NCBI GenBank assembly: GCA_963841995.1
Contig: CAWJEX010000019.1
Coordinates: 151,800-215,799 of the forward strand
DNA: 64,000 nt
Source: DATDPM01 sp963841995
GTDB taxonomy: Bacteria; Pseudomonadota; Alphaproteobacteria; DATDPM01
Direction: 5' to 3'
Numbering within the stretch: position 1 is the first letter of the stretch; each line of letters opens with the position of its first letter. The notes beneath the pieces were generated by a model. It was not told the origin of the DNA, searched no databases, and was given only the letters and a program-made list of their open reading frames with translations. The position numbers and the translations under genes are program-made. Below, one piece after another: positions 47,364 to 56,413 of this stretch.

Positions 47364-48592
47364 AGCTACAGCAACAGGAGACCCTGACCCGGATTGGTCC
47401 CGGCACCGCCATGGGCGCGTTGCTGCGGCGGTATTGGTTCCCGGTGGCAGTGAGCGGCGAGCTGGGAAACGGCAGCGCCCGGGGCGTGCGCCTGCTTGGT
47501 CAGGATCTGGTGCTGTTCCGTACAACGGGCGGCGCGCTGGGGCTACTCGATGAATTGTGCCCCCACCGCGGCAGTTCGCTGCGCTGCGGTCACGTCGACG
47601 ACGAAGGCATTACCTGTCCGTATCACGGCCGAAAATTCGGCGCCGACGGGCGCTGCCTATCCATCCCGACCGAACGCGAAGTTCTGAAGTTGCTGCAAAA
47701 GGCGCGCACTCGCGGTTATCCGGTGCAAGAACTGGGCGGCCTGATCTTCGCCTATCTCGGCCCCTCGCCCGCCCCCTTATTGCCCCGCTACGATTTATTC
47801 GTGTGGGACGGCGTGCTGCGCGACATCGGACGCGCACTTATTCCGTGCAATTGGCTGCAGATCATGGAGAACAGCGTCGATCCAACTCATGTGGAATGGC
47901 TGCACGGCCATCATCTCGCGGGCGTCAGACGGCGCGCGGGCAAAGCCGCGCTCACTCACTACATCAAACATCATGTAAAGATCGGCTTCGATCTATTCCC
48001 CTACGGCATCATCAAGCGCCGCGTCCTTGAGGGCGGAACCGAACAAGACGATGACTGGAAGATTGGCCATCCGCTAATTTTCCCTTGCATGCTGCGGGTC
48101 GGCACACAGGGGCAGCACCGTTTCCAGATCCGGGTGCCGGTCGATGACACTCACACCATGCATTACTGGTATGCCTGTTATCGGCCGAAACCCGGCGCCG
48201 ACGCGCCGGTGCAAAATGATATCCCGGTCTATGAGGTGCCGTGGCGGGATAGCGATGGCAACTTCATCGTCGATTTCGTTGACGGCGGCGACATCATGTC
48301 TTGGATGACCCAAGGACCCATTGCCGATCGTACCCGGGAAATGTTGGCGAGCTCCGACAGCGGCATCGTCCTGTACCGCAAGCTGCTGCTGGAGCAGGCC
48401 CGAAAGGCCGCCAGAGGGAAAGACCCGATGGGCGTTATCCGCGACCCGAAAGAAAACACCGTCATCGAATTCTCGCAGGAACACAACAAATTCGGCGCCG
48501 GGGCTGCCTTCCTGCGCGAGGCCATCGAGATGAGTCACGTCCGCTACAGCCCCATCAAGGACCGCATCATTCAGTTGCTGGAGCGCTCTTGA
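47360..48592 (+). CDS. Rieske non-haem iron oxygenase, alpha subunit
   Basis: About 410 residues from GTG 47360. The Rieske [2Fe-2S] site is C-x-H (Cys 67, His 69) and C-x2-H (Cys 86, His 89) in LCPHRG and TCPYHG. The mononuclear iron site is NSVDPTHVEWLH (Asp 174, His 177, His 182). It resembles aromatic O-demethylases or ring hydroxylases. A reductase partner is not in the cluster. The stop TGA overlaps the next start TTG. Confidence 0.9.
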   Translation: MKLQQQETLTRIGPGTAMGALLRRYWFPVAVSGELGNGSARGVRLLGQDLVLFRTTGGALGLLDELCPHRGSSLRCGHVDDEGITCPYHGRKFGADGRCLSIPTEREVLKLLQKARTRGYPVQELGGLIFAYLGPSPAPLLPRYDLFVWDGVLRDIGRALIPCNWLQIMENSVDPTHVEWLHGHHLAGVRRRAGKAALTHYIKHHVKIGFDLFPYGIIKRRVLEGGTEQDDDWKIGHPLIFPCMLRVGTQGQHRFQIRVPVDDTHTMHYWYACYRPKPGADAPVQNDIPVYEVPWRDSDGNFIVDFVDGGDIMSWMTQGPIADRTREMLASSDSGIVLYRKLLLEQARKAARGKDPMGVIRDPKENTVIEFSQEHNKFGAGAAFLREAIEMSHVRYSPIKDRIIQLLERS

Positions 48593-49824
48593 CAGCCAAC
48601 CCCGAGACTTCCCGCCTGCGCATCCTGCTTTATGTCCAGCATCTCACAGGCGTTGGACATTATGTGCGCACCAGTGAAATCGCCAAGGCGCTCGCACAGC
48701 GGCATGACGTCATGCTCACCGACGGCGGCTGGCCCGTACCGCGCGCCGGCCTGGAGCAGGTGACCATGCTGCCGCTGCCGCGCGTCCGCCGGCAGGGATC
48801 GGAACTTGCTTCATTGCAAGGCGAGTCGGAAATCGCGGCCGTCATGCAGGCGCGCCAACAGTGCTTGTGGGAAACAATCAGAACATTCCGTCCCGACGCC
48901 TTGGTCGTCGAGCATTATCCGTTCAGCAAATGGATATTAGAAGATGAGATTGCCGGCATGGCGGCGGAATCCCGTGCGGCGAATCCCTCGGTCAAAATCA
49001 TTTGCTCGGTGCGGGACATTCAGCCGCGGACCCGCCATGAGGCTTGCTCCGAAGAGGACTACGCCGGGGAAGTGACGAATCGCTTGCGCGCGCATTTCGA
49101 CGGAATTCTGATACACGGCGACCCGGCGTTTACTCGGCTGGAGGCGCAGCTTCCGTTCCTCTCCGCTACCGGATTGCGCTTGGCGTATACCGGCATCGTT
49201 TCGGAAAGGCCAGCGGCGACGAATCCCGGCTGGATCAAAGCCGCCGCGAAGGAGGCTTCTTTCGTCCTGGCGAGCGTCGGCGGCGGCGGCGACCGCGCGA
49301 ATCTGCTGCGGCATACCTTGGAGGCTTGGCACTGGCTGAGGGAAAGAGGCGAACTCGCGGGGTGGAGGCTGGTGCTGTGTCCAGGATTAGGCGACTCGGA
49401 TGTTGACTTGGCCGAGCAGGTGCAGCGGTACGGCGAAGAGGTCACACTTCGGCCGTTCGGCGACGATTTCCTGCCCTTGCTGCAGGCTGCCGCTCTGTCC
49501 GTCAGTTGCGCCGGCTACAATACCTGCGCCAACATTTTGGAAACTCGATGCCGCGCCGTGCTTATACCTGATCCGGAAATGTCCGACCAAACCAGCCGAG
49601 CCTCGCTGCTGGCGGCACGACATGTAGCGGTGGTCGTTCCGCCCGCCGGGCTAGATGGCACCAAGCTGGCCGCCGCGATGCTGAAATGTTTGGCAGCCTC
49701 GCCGCCAGATCACGACATCGCGCTAGACGGAGCGGAACGGACTCGTGTGTTGATCGAGGAGATAGCGGGGAGCTGGCCTCAGGCGGTGCGCGCCCGTTTT
49801 TCGCCCTCGTCGGTCAGTTGGTAA
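48589..49824 (+). CDS. Glycosyltransferase, GT-B fold (COG4671-like)
   Basis: About 411 residues from TTG 48589, which overlaps the oxygenase stop. RILLYVQHLTGVGHYVRTSE is the N-terminal acceptor region, VLASVGGGGDRANLLRHTLE begins the donor domain, and LRPFGDDFLPLLQAAALSVS, then AGYNTCANILETRCRAVLIP is a MurG-like sugar-nucleotide site. It would glycosylate the cluster product or a lipid. Its last 45 bases overlap the convergent radical SAM gene. Confidence 0.82.
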   Translation: MTANPETSRLRILLYVQHLTGVGHYVRTSEIAKALAQRHDVMLTDGGWPVPRAGLEQVTMLPLPRVRRQGSELASLQGESEIAAVMQARQQCLWETIRTFRPDALVVEHYPFSKWILEDEIAGMAAESRAANPSVKIICSVRDIQPRTRHEACSEEDYAGEVTNRLRAHFDGILIHGDPAFTRLEAQLPFLSATGLRLAYTGIVSERPAATNPGWIKAAAKEASFVLASVGGGGDRANLLRHTLEAWHWLRERGELAGWRLVLCPGLGDSDVDLAEQVQRYGEEVTLRPFGDDFLPLLQAAALSVSCAGYNTCANILETRCRAVLIPDPEMSDQTSRASLLAARHVAVVVPPAGLDGTKLAAAMLKCLAASPPDHDIALDGAERTRVLIEEIAGSWPQAVRARFSPSSVSW

Positions 49825-51131
49825 TTCTGCAGACGTTCGAGCAGCCAAGCCTTGGCTTGCGGCGGAAAGAAACACAGCGTCACCAAATCGTAGAGCAGCT
49901 TACCCGTTTCAGTGAGAGCAATCTGCGAATCGTCCGCGTCGATCAAGCCGCCATGCACCAGGCGCTGCACAGTTTCACCATGGTCATCGTTTAGCGAACG
50001 CCCGAAAGTCGCTGTGTAATGCGCCAAAAGCAGCGGCTTGCCGTCGCCCAGCGTGCGGGCAATGAACTGAGTCTGCAAGTCGGCGGGTTGCAGCCGGATC
50101 ACTTCTTCCACCGGGCTTTTGTCCGACCCCACCCGTTCTACGTAAGTCGTCAATCCGCGGTGATTTCGATAGACGGTGTGGCCAAGCGAGGAGCGCGCGC
50201 TCAGCCCGATGCCGAACTGGTAGCCTCGCATATCGGCCCCAGACGTCGGCAAGCGTTCGTGGCGGGCGGCGATGCCGTCCATGCGTTTGAAGGTATGCCA
50301 GCGCGTCTGGGTATAGCCGAGATCGCTTGCGGTGTTGCGGACAAAGGTGCGCCAGCGCATGAGGCGGCCGAGGTCAAAGCGCTCGGACGGCTGCAGCTGC
50401 CGGGCAATCGGCGTATATTCATTGAGGCGGAGATTGTAAGCGGTGACCGCATGCACGCCGTTCTCCGCCGCGATTTCGAAATCCCGCCGAAAACTCGCCT
50501 CGTCCTGCCCTGGCAAGCCATACATTAGATCGATGTTGAGGATGAAGCCGGCGGCAATGATGCGACGACACGCTTCGAGGGCAATGGCTTGACCGTGTTC
50601 GCGCCGAACCATCTCCAGCACGCCATCTTGCAGGCTCTGAATGCCCATGCTGATGCGCCCCACGCCTCGTTGCTTCAGCACACGCAAATGCTGTTCACTC
50701 ACCAATTCAGGAGACGCCTCCACCGTATGGACGTGTTTATCGTAGAACGGCATACGGCTGGTGACGGCTTCCAGAACGTCGTCCAGCATTTCCGCTGGCA
50801 AGGCCGTCGGGGTGCCGCCGCCGACGAAGAATTGGGACACCGGCGTGCCGGGCTTCACCCATTCCAGCTCACGTTTGAGCGCCCGGACATAGCGTTGCAT
50901 TTGATCCGCATCGGCGCCGACGCGTTTGGCGTAACAGCAGAAGGAACAAGCGTAATTGCAAAACGGGATGTGGATGTACAGCCGCAGATAATCGGAGTCC
51001 ACCCGCTCGCGCTCGATTTCCGGGCTTGGCACGAAGATGGGCGCGGCGTGGGGATAGTCATGGGGCGCCGAATAGGCCGCGGTCGGAGTCGATTGCAGCG
51101 CTTCCGCGATACGGTTCAGGTCGGTGGACAT
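49779..51131 (-). CDS. HemN-like radical SAM enzyme
   Basis: 450 residues with IHIPFCNYACSFCCYAKR: CxxxCxxC (Cys 58, 62, 65) for the [4Fe-4S] cluster, plus Cys 66. VGGGTPTALP and the HemN-type barrel with ISMGIQSLQDGVLEMVRREH follow, and a HemN C-terminal-like domain ends the protein. True HemN oxidises coproporphyrinogen III. Close relatives are methyltransferases, cyclopropanases or haem chaperones. Its place beside oxygenase and methyltransferase genes favours a biosynthetic role, but that is an inference. Confidence 0.85.
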   Translation of the reverse strand: MSTDLNRIAEALQSTPTAAYSAPHDYPHAAPIFVPSPEIERERVDSDYLRLYIHIPFCNYACSFCCYAKRVGADADQMQRYVRALKRELEWVKPGTPVSQFFVGGGTPTALPAEMLDDVLEAVTSRMPFYDKHVHTVEASPELVSEQHLRVLKQRGVGRISMGIQSLQDGVLEMVRREHGQAIALEACRRIIAAGFILNIDLMYGLPGQDEASFRRDFEIAAENGVHAVTAYNLRLNEYTPIARQLQPSERFDLGRLMRWRTFVRNTASDLGYTQTRWHTFKRMDGIAARHERLPTSGADMRGYQFGIGLSARSSLGHTVYRNHRGLTTYVERVGSDKSPVEEVIRLQPADLQTQFIARTLGDGKPLLLAHYTATFGRSLNDDHGETVQRLVHGGLIDADDSQIALTETGKLLYDLVTLCFFPPQAKAWLLERLQNYQLTDEGEKRARTA

Positions 51132-51370
51132 GGCCGATGACTTCCCCAGTGACTAGTCCCAGGCTATAGGACGCCCCAAAACAAAGCATACACCATACGC
51201 TTTGGGGGTTCGATAGGGCTGAGACGGTTCGAGGGCCGCCACACCGCCCCCCTTGCGCATCGGTTAACCACGACATCCCAGCCAAACCGGACGCCAAAGC
51301 GTGGCCCATTGCGAAAATCTTTAATTCTGAAATCCAGTGGCGAGTTTGGGCCGCGCCGAATGCCGTAACG

Positions 51371-51961
51371 TCACTTCTTGCGGCACAACATTTTTCCCTT
51401 GCCGATGGGCACCATCACCGCATCCACCCGCGCATCGTTGAGCACGCGCTGAATGAACGGCTCGCTAGTTTCCTTGTGCGTGATCACGTTGTCGGCCACA
51501 ATCATGCCACCCTCAACCATATTGGGCAGAACAGTGTCGTAGCAGTCGATGTATTCGCTCTTCGCCGCGTCGAGAAAACAGAAAGCGACATTCTTGTAGC
51601 GGTGCAAGTGATCTTTCACGTCGCCGACGACGAGATCGATCATGGATTCGACCCCCGCCTCCTTGAAGGTTTCGCGCGCCGTTTTCACCTTGTGTTCGTC
51701 CAGTTCGAACGTTGTCAGCTTGTTGCCTCGCTCAGTGCAGGCCAATGTCAGCCACAGGCCAGAGTATCCGCCTCCCGTACCCACTTCGAGGCAAACGCCC
51801 CTGGGTGCGGCCGCAGCCATCAGTGCAATAAACCGCGCGCCTTCCGGAGTGATGGCGCATAGTCGCTCGGCAACCGGCAAGCCGAGCCGCCGCTGGTCAT
51901 TATCGAGGGCCTCAAGATATTGCATGCGATTCAATACGGCCGTGGGTATCTGATGAAACAT
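51371..51961 (-). CDS. O-methyltransferase (CCoAOMT/COMT-like)
   Basis: 196 residues. Motif I is VCLEVGTGGGYSGLWLTLAC, a SAM ribose acid lies in LTTFELDEHKVKTARETF, and CFLDAAKSEYIDCYDTVLPN holds the DAxK metal/substrate motif. GGMIVADNV completes the Methyltransf_3 pattern. These enzymes methylate catechol-type hydroxyls with Mg2+. It reads away from the cluster's right edge and could decorate its product. Confidence 0.88.
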   Translation of the reverse strand: MFHQIPTAVLNRMQYLEALDNDQRRLGLPVAERLCAITPEGARFIALMAAAAPRGVCLEVGTGGGYSGLWLTLACTERGNKLTTFELDEHKVKTARETFKEAGVESMIDLVVGDVKDHLHRYKNVAFCFLDAAKSEYIDCYDTVLPNMVEGGMIVADNVITHKETSEPFIQRVLNDARVDAVMVPIGKGKMLCRKK

Positions 51962-52170
51962 CGGGGACTCCGGCCTTCCGCTCTTCTCCGTTCACTCATT
52001 TCTTGCCTGCGACAATAGCATGTTCGCTCATCAGCGCAGGCTTGGACATGGAAGGCGGCATTGTCGTTGGCGGAACGACTCGGTGAGGAATAGGCGTAAC
52101 AACGACCGTCGCGAACCCTACCGGGACTCGTCAGCGGGACGAATCGACTGATGTATTCGGGTGAGGACCG
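51962..52170. other. Intergenic region
   Basis: 209 bases between the O-methyltransferase start and a repeat copy; probably holds that gene's promoter. Confidence 0.35.
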
Positions 52171-52275
52171 ATCGAAACGCCGCCTTCGAGCGCGTAGTGG
52201 TATCCAGGATTTCGCGTGGGACAAAATCGCGTCCTAACTGATTGAAAGGCTTTGGCTCAGCAAAAGGTTTGGTGC
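52171..52275 (+). repeat. Dispersed repeat copy 7 (left part)
   Basis: GAAACGCCGCCTTCGAGCGC, GTGGTATCCAGGATTTCGCG and GGTTTGGTGCG match the left half of the family. The tRNA-like centre is cut after GGTGC. It borders the cluster on its right. Confidence 0.75.
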
Positions 52276-52394
52276 GTCGCCTGGATGATCGGGGTCTCCG
52301 CGCCGTGAAAAGATTGATCCAGATCAAAGTCGATTCCGCTGATGCAGCTCTATATTACAAACTAAGATGCGAACGGAGGCAGAGGAGCTATTCT

Positions 52395-52500
52395 ATGCCG
52401 CGCAAGATGGTGGCTCCCGAACGTTCCACCTTGATCACAGCCGCCGGCATCCCGGTCGGTGATAACCAGAATAGCCTGACCGGTGACCCGCGCGGACTGC
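52395..52500 (+). pseudogene. Catalase N-terminal remnant
   Basis: ATG 52395, preceded by GGAGG and AGAGGAGC, opens MPRKMVAPERSTLITAAGIP, then VGDNQNSLTGDPRGL. This matches the conserved monofunctional-catalase N-terminus (TTxAGxPVxDNQNSLTAGPRG). Homology ends after about 35 residues and nothing of the haem domain follows. It is a 5' scar of a lost katA-like gene. Confidence 0.65.
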
Positions 52501-52582
52501 TCTTCGAACGCGGACCCGTCCGTGGTCAGGGTGCGCAGCGACGGGCGAACACGTCAGGAATCAGAGGGCGAGGAGGTGTTCC

Positions 52583-53191
52583 ATGGCCAATACGATTCGC
52601 GAAGTTGTCGCAGTTTTTCATGACGAATGGTCGCTTCAAGAGGCGGTCGACGAGTTGCTCCGCAACGGATTCGACCGCGCGGCCTGCAGCCTGTTGGCGG
52701 GCCGCCACAGCGTCGAAAAACATCTTGGCCGTTACTTTAAACGCGTGTCCGAAGTCGAGGATGATCCTGAGGTTCCGTGCATCCCCTATATCGGGTCGGA
52801 TTCGCGCACGATCGCCATGGGTGCGGTCGCAAGCGGGATCGCTTACATCGGCGCCGTGACCTCGATTGGCGTCATCGTCGCGTCCGGCGGCACGGCGGCG
52901 GCGGCGCTCGTGGGCGCTGCGATCGTTGGCGGTGCCGGCGGCATCATCGGGGCCGCACTCTCGACGGTCATCGGTCGGCATCACGAAAAATACCTCAAGG
53001 ACCAGTTGGAGCGCGGCGGTCTTCTACTGTGGGTGCGGACGGAAAATCCGGCGCGCGAAAAGCTCGCCTGCGAAATATTGCGCCGCGATGCCGGAGCACA
53101 CGTGCACGGGCATGACATTCCGGCACACGACCTGCCGCGCGGCGGCGGCGTGTCTTACGCCTTGAGCTTCATGAACCGCCTCGGGCTTTAG
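52583..53191 (+). CDS. Hypothetical protein with glycine-zipper hydrophobic segment
   Basis: 202 residues, GAGGAGG about 8 bases upstream. The N-terminal 60 residues (VVAVFHDEWSLQEAVDELLR) look like a small alpha/beta domain of the general-stress (YflT-like) type. Then comes a long Gly/Ala-rich hydrophobic stretch (about 75-135) and a C-terminal alpha/beta repeat with His-rich HVHGHDIPAHDLP. Probably membrane-associated and stress-linked; function not known. Confidence 0.7.
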   Translation: MANTIREVVAVFHDEWSLQEAVDELLRNGFDRAACSLLAGRHSVEKHLGRYFKRVSEVEDDPEVPCIPYIGSDSRTIAMGAVASGIAYIGAVTSIGVIVASGGTAAAALVGAAIVGGAGGIIGAALSTVIGRHHEKYLKDQLERGGLLLWVRTENPAREKLACEILRRDAGAHVHGHDIPAHDLPRGGGVSYALSFMNRLGL

Positions 53192-54777
53192 GACGGGCAA
53201 ACGCGGCATCGTGTCGCACGGCCGAATAGAAACCGCGGTTCCACCCACTGCGCGGCGTCATCACGTTCGGTGGCGGTGCGAGGCTTGAGCGCATTGTCCG
53301 AAAGCGCCAACAAGCGCCAAGACGCGTGAACAAGGAAGGAGGCGACCGCGGTCTCTCCGCCGAATAGGCGACAGATGCGCTAACAAACCAGCGCGAGCCG
53401 CTGTTCAGAATGGCGGCGGGCAGAAAGAGGGGTTCAAATGAAAAATTTGGGAGTTGTTGTGGTGCGGTTGATCGGCATTAGTTCGCCCGCATTCATGGTG
53501 CTGAGCTTTGTCGTTTCTAACCACTGCTTGCCCGCGCGCCGTGGCGAGCCGATCAATTAGATCATGGGCTGGTGATGATGCGAGCGGCGGCGTATGAGGC
53601 CGAGCGAAGCATGGACGCGATCGCCCTTTCGCACAGAGCAACGGTAAGGCGCGTTGCCGTCGGTCCATGATAGTTGCCGGAGTAACGCCCGGCCCGCTCG
53701 CGCCGACGTTACGGTTACGGCTGGTTTCAATCACACCGAAACGCCGCTTTCGAGCGGGTAGTGGTATCCAGGATTTTGCGGTGGGACAAAATCGCGGCGT
53801 AACTGACTGAAAAATTTGGCTCGAAAAGAGGTCTGGTGCCCAGGGGCGGGGTTCTCTAAGTTATAAAAATCAATGGGTTACAAAAAAATGGGGCACCGAG
53901 TCTTCCCGCAGCGTTATTGGGCTTTCCGGGGAAAGTGTCTCACCGGTTTTGCCTCATAAACACGAAAAACTGACGAATCCGCTTTGAGCTCGGCTGCGGA
54001 TGCGCCTGGACTTGGTCAGAAACTGACGGAAAAACCTGTCTGCTTCTAGCCAAGCTGACCTTCTTGTGCGCACGCTTAATCCGTCAAACCGGACTACGGA
54101 ATTGACCGCGAGAGAAAATTCGCCCAGAGCCTACATGTGACGGCCGGGCTCCCTCCTCTATGTCCGGATGGTAGCAGCTCCCGCTCACAAATGGCCGCGG
54201 ACGGCGGCCAATTCCGTGGGGCTCTAGATCTCAACGAGCGAACGGCTGAAGGTCGAGACTTGATGGCGGCGGACGCAGTCTCTAGCGGACCTTTCTTCGG
54301 TCGATATTCCCTATTCTGCAAGGACAATAGAGGAAAGTTTGTCGATTCTGGAGCCCATGCAACGAAAACGAGCTCGATAAGCGGAGACTATTCAGCGGTT
54401 TCCGAGGAATTCCCTACGAATCGGAACAGGGGATATAGCTAAGTACGCGATGAGCCGCACTTTTGGCACCATCTGACGAAGCCAAATCAGAAATTTCATA
54501 GTTCAAGTTTCAGGCATTAAGAGAAAAGGGGCGGCCTTGAACGGATTAGACAACACCCTCCGCCGGATGCCGTCATTTGTTCGTTGAGCGACGCCCGCGG
54601 ATTATTTTTGCTCGGGCGACGCAATCAGATTCAGCTATTTGCCTTTAATCTGCGCCACCCTGTTCGCCACAGCCGCCGGGGTAAGCTTGCCACCTTTCTG
54701 CATCAGTATCAAAATCGTTGCCCGTTAATGCGGCCCCCGCGTGTCGACATTCACCGCTCGACCAAAAAAAAGATATG
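53192..54777. other. Long region without supported gene
   Basis: About 1.6 kb. Repeat copy 8 lies at 53735-53947 with similarity continuing to about 54060. Several short frames elsewhere lack ribosome sites and domains. It separates the cluster side from the DUF4145/polymerase block and looks like accumulated remnant DNA. Confidence 0.5.
53735..53947 (+). repeat. Dispersed repeat copy 8 (full length, extended)
   Basis: Full layout: CGAAACGCCGCTTTCGAGCG, TCTGGTGCCCAGGGGCGGGG, TTACAAAAAAATGGGGCACC and GGGCTTTCCGGGGAAAGTGT. About 110 further bases to 54060 resemble the sequence after copy 2. Confidence 0.85.
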
Positions 54778-54835
54778 TGGCGCCCGCGCCAGGACCCGAA
54801 CCGGGACGACCTTACGGCCAACGGATTTTAAGTGC
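54778..54835 (-). tRNA. Degenerate tRNA-Leu(UAA)-like 3' half
   Basis: On the minus strand: CTTAAAATCCG (anticodon loop with TAA), a variable arm GGCCGTAAGGTC, a T-arm CCCGG-TTCGGGT-CCTGG with one mismatch, then an acceptor strand ending GGGCGCCA. The 5' half is absent. Like the piece at 39721-39780, it looks like an integration scar. Confidence 0.5.
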
Positions 54836-55046
54836 GAAATCGGGCGTATACGAGCGTCCTTGATTATCGCTAAGCGGCTGTAATTGTTTGTTCCTAAGTC
54901 GCCCCTTGTACCGTTTTATCCGCACTCGTATTAGTTGATTAGCGAGCATTCGGTGCCAAACGGGTACCATTGTCACTACGCACGATTGCTTCAGCACTTT
55001 AGGCGGCGCTGCCCAGGATGCGACCTACCGCAAAGGAAATTCTTTT

Positions 55047-55673
55047 ATGGTTCAATTATCCCTCGACTGCCCTCATCCTGAATGCCTCACCGAGAAAGCG
55101 GGCTTTTCTGGTAGCCAGTACTTACCAATTAGGCCGCAAGGTCAGACGTACATCATGCTTATGCAATGCGGTGTATGCGGAAACGGAATCGTTGCTAAAT
55201 TTGAAGGCTCTAACTTCCCGTTTTGGGTCCAAGGTCAGCCCGTTGGCAATTCTCGGTTGGTAGAGATTTGGCCAAAACGCACGTCCATAGCGGCACCCCA
55301 ACATATTCCACAGAACGTTCAGAATTTCTATAAGCAGGGCATGGACAGCCTCGGTCGAAAAAACTTCGATGCAGCCGGAACAATGTTTCGCAAGTCGCTC
55401 GACGCGGGCCTAAAGAAAATTGATCCGGCCGGTAAAGGCAATCTGCAAGATCGGATCGACAATCTGCCGGTCGCAACAGGTATCACACCAGCGATGAAAC
55501 AATGGGCTCATCAAATTCGCCATCTTGGTAACGACGCAGCGCACGAAGAAGACCCGTTCACCGAGGATGAAGCAAAAACTCTGCAGTCGTTCACTGAATT
55601 GTTCCTGACATACGCTTTCACGCTGCCCGGCATGTTGGCCGCGCGTAACCCTCCGGCAGTGGCCGCCCCGTAG
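55047..55673 (+). CDS. DUF4145-domain protein
   Basis: 208 residues, AAAGGA 9 bases upstream. The N-terminal 75 residues hold Cys pairs (CPHPEC and CGVCGN), a possible zinc ribbon. Residues 110-195 form the helical DUF4145 domain (AAGTMFRKSLDAGLKKIDPA and MKQWAHQIRHLGNDAAHEED). DUF4145 is HEPN-like and often appears in restriction or defence loci. Stand-alone versions are uncharacterised. Confidence 0.8.
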   Translation: MVQLSLDCPHPECLTEKAGFSGSQYLPIRPQGQTYIMLMQCGVCGNGIVAKFEGSNFPFWVQGQPVGNSRLVEIWPKRTSIAAPQHIPQNVQNFYKQGMDSLGRKNFDAAGTMFRKSLDAGLKKIDPAGKGNLQDRIDNLPVATGITPAMKQWAHQIRHLGNDAAHEEDPFTEDEAKTLQSFTELFLTYAFTLPGMLAARNPPAVAAP

Positions 55674-55680
55674 AGATAAA

Positions 55681-55881
55681 ATGGGCGTCAGTGACCTCGA
55701 CATGTGGCGCTCCGCCAACATCCTCATCAAGCAACACGGCGAGGACGCAGCTATTCATGCGGCGATAAACGTGGATGAGTTGTTGGCGAAGGGTGACGTG
55801 GAGGGGACAAAGGTGTGGAACCGGATTATGCGGGCAATTCCACGCCTGTTGGCGACACAGAGCGCCGCTGCGTGGCACTAG
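55681..55881 (+). CDS. Small protein with ANxLxxxHG motif
   Basis: 66 residues: MWRSANILIKQHGEDAAIHA, then AINVDELLAKGDVEG and WNRIMRAIPRLL. It is a paralogue in pattern of the gene at 24109-24294 and matches a small alphaproteobacterial family. It is 7 bases after the DUF4145 stop and probably co-transcribed. Function unknown. Confidence 0.65.
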   Translation: MGVSDLDMWRSANILIKQHGEDAAIHAAINVDELLAKGDVEGTKVWNRIMRAIPRLLATQSAAAWH

Positions 55882-55893
55882 GAGAGAACCGGT

Positions 55894-56340
55894 ATGCGGC
55901 AAATCGAATTGGTTTGCTTAATCTGTCTGGCGGCTGTCGTGGCCGCGTGTGAAAAAACCGCGCGACTGTATCCTGCCAATGATGAAGCGGCCACCGGCGG
56001 GGTTCTGTTGGGCAAATATATGGCCTACGGCACAGGCAACGGAGAGATCGAAATTCCAATGCCTGACGGGGAACTAATGAAAGGCGAATATTCGCTTGTA
56101 CGTGGCGGCGAAATGGGATTTGGCACCATATACGCCAAGGTCTATGCGCCCGGCGTGACAGCAACCGGAGTTGGAACCAGCACCGTCACTACGGTACCCG
56201 GTGGAAGCCCCGGCCAAGCTTCACTCTTTGGTGACAAAGGGACAAGGATGCAATGTGAATTTTACAACGACAATTTCAGTGGGCACGGCTACGGAGCGTG
56301 CCAATCGTCTAACGGCGCACTTTACCGAATTCAGTATTAG
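55894..56340 (+). CDS. Putative lipoprotein
   Basis: 148 residues, AGGAGAG about 7 bases upstream. A signal with lipobox VAA|C (residue 19) is followed by a mainly beta domain with Gly-rich repeats and a Cys pair near the end (MQCEFYNDNF and GACQSSNG). It resembles uncharacterised alphaproteobacterial lipoproteins. Likely co-transcribed with the two small genes upstream. Confidence 0.7.
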   Translation: MRQIELVCLICLAAVVAACEKTARLYPANDEAATGGVLLGKYMAYGTGNGEIEIPMPDGELMKGEYSLVRGGEMGFGTIYAKVYAPGVTATGVGTSTVTTVPGGSPGQASLFGDKGTRMQCEFYNDNFSGHGYGACQSSNGALYRIQY

Positions 56341-56413
56341 GACATTGTGAACGCAGCCAAATCCTCACCAAGCAACCCAACATCACCGATTATCCTCGAA
56401 TAGAAGACCAACT

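Noticed and set aside
54584..54883. Open frame ending with ARARTRTGTTLRPTDFK
   Set aside because: This string is the usual false translation across a tRNA-Leu 3' half; it marks the tRNA remnant rather than a gene.
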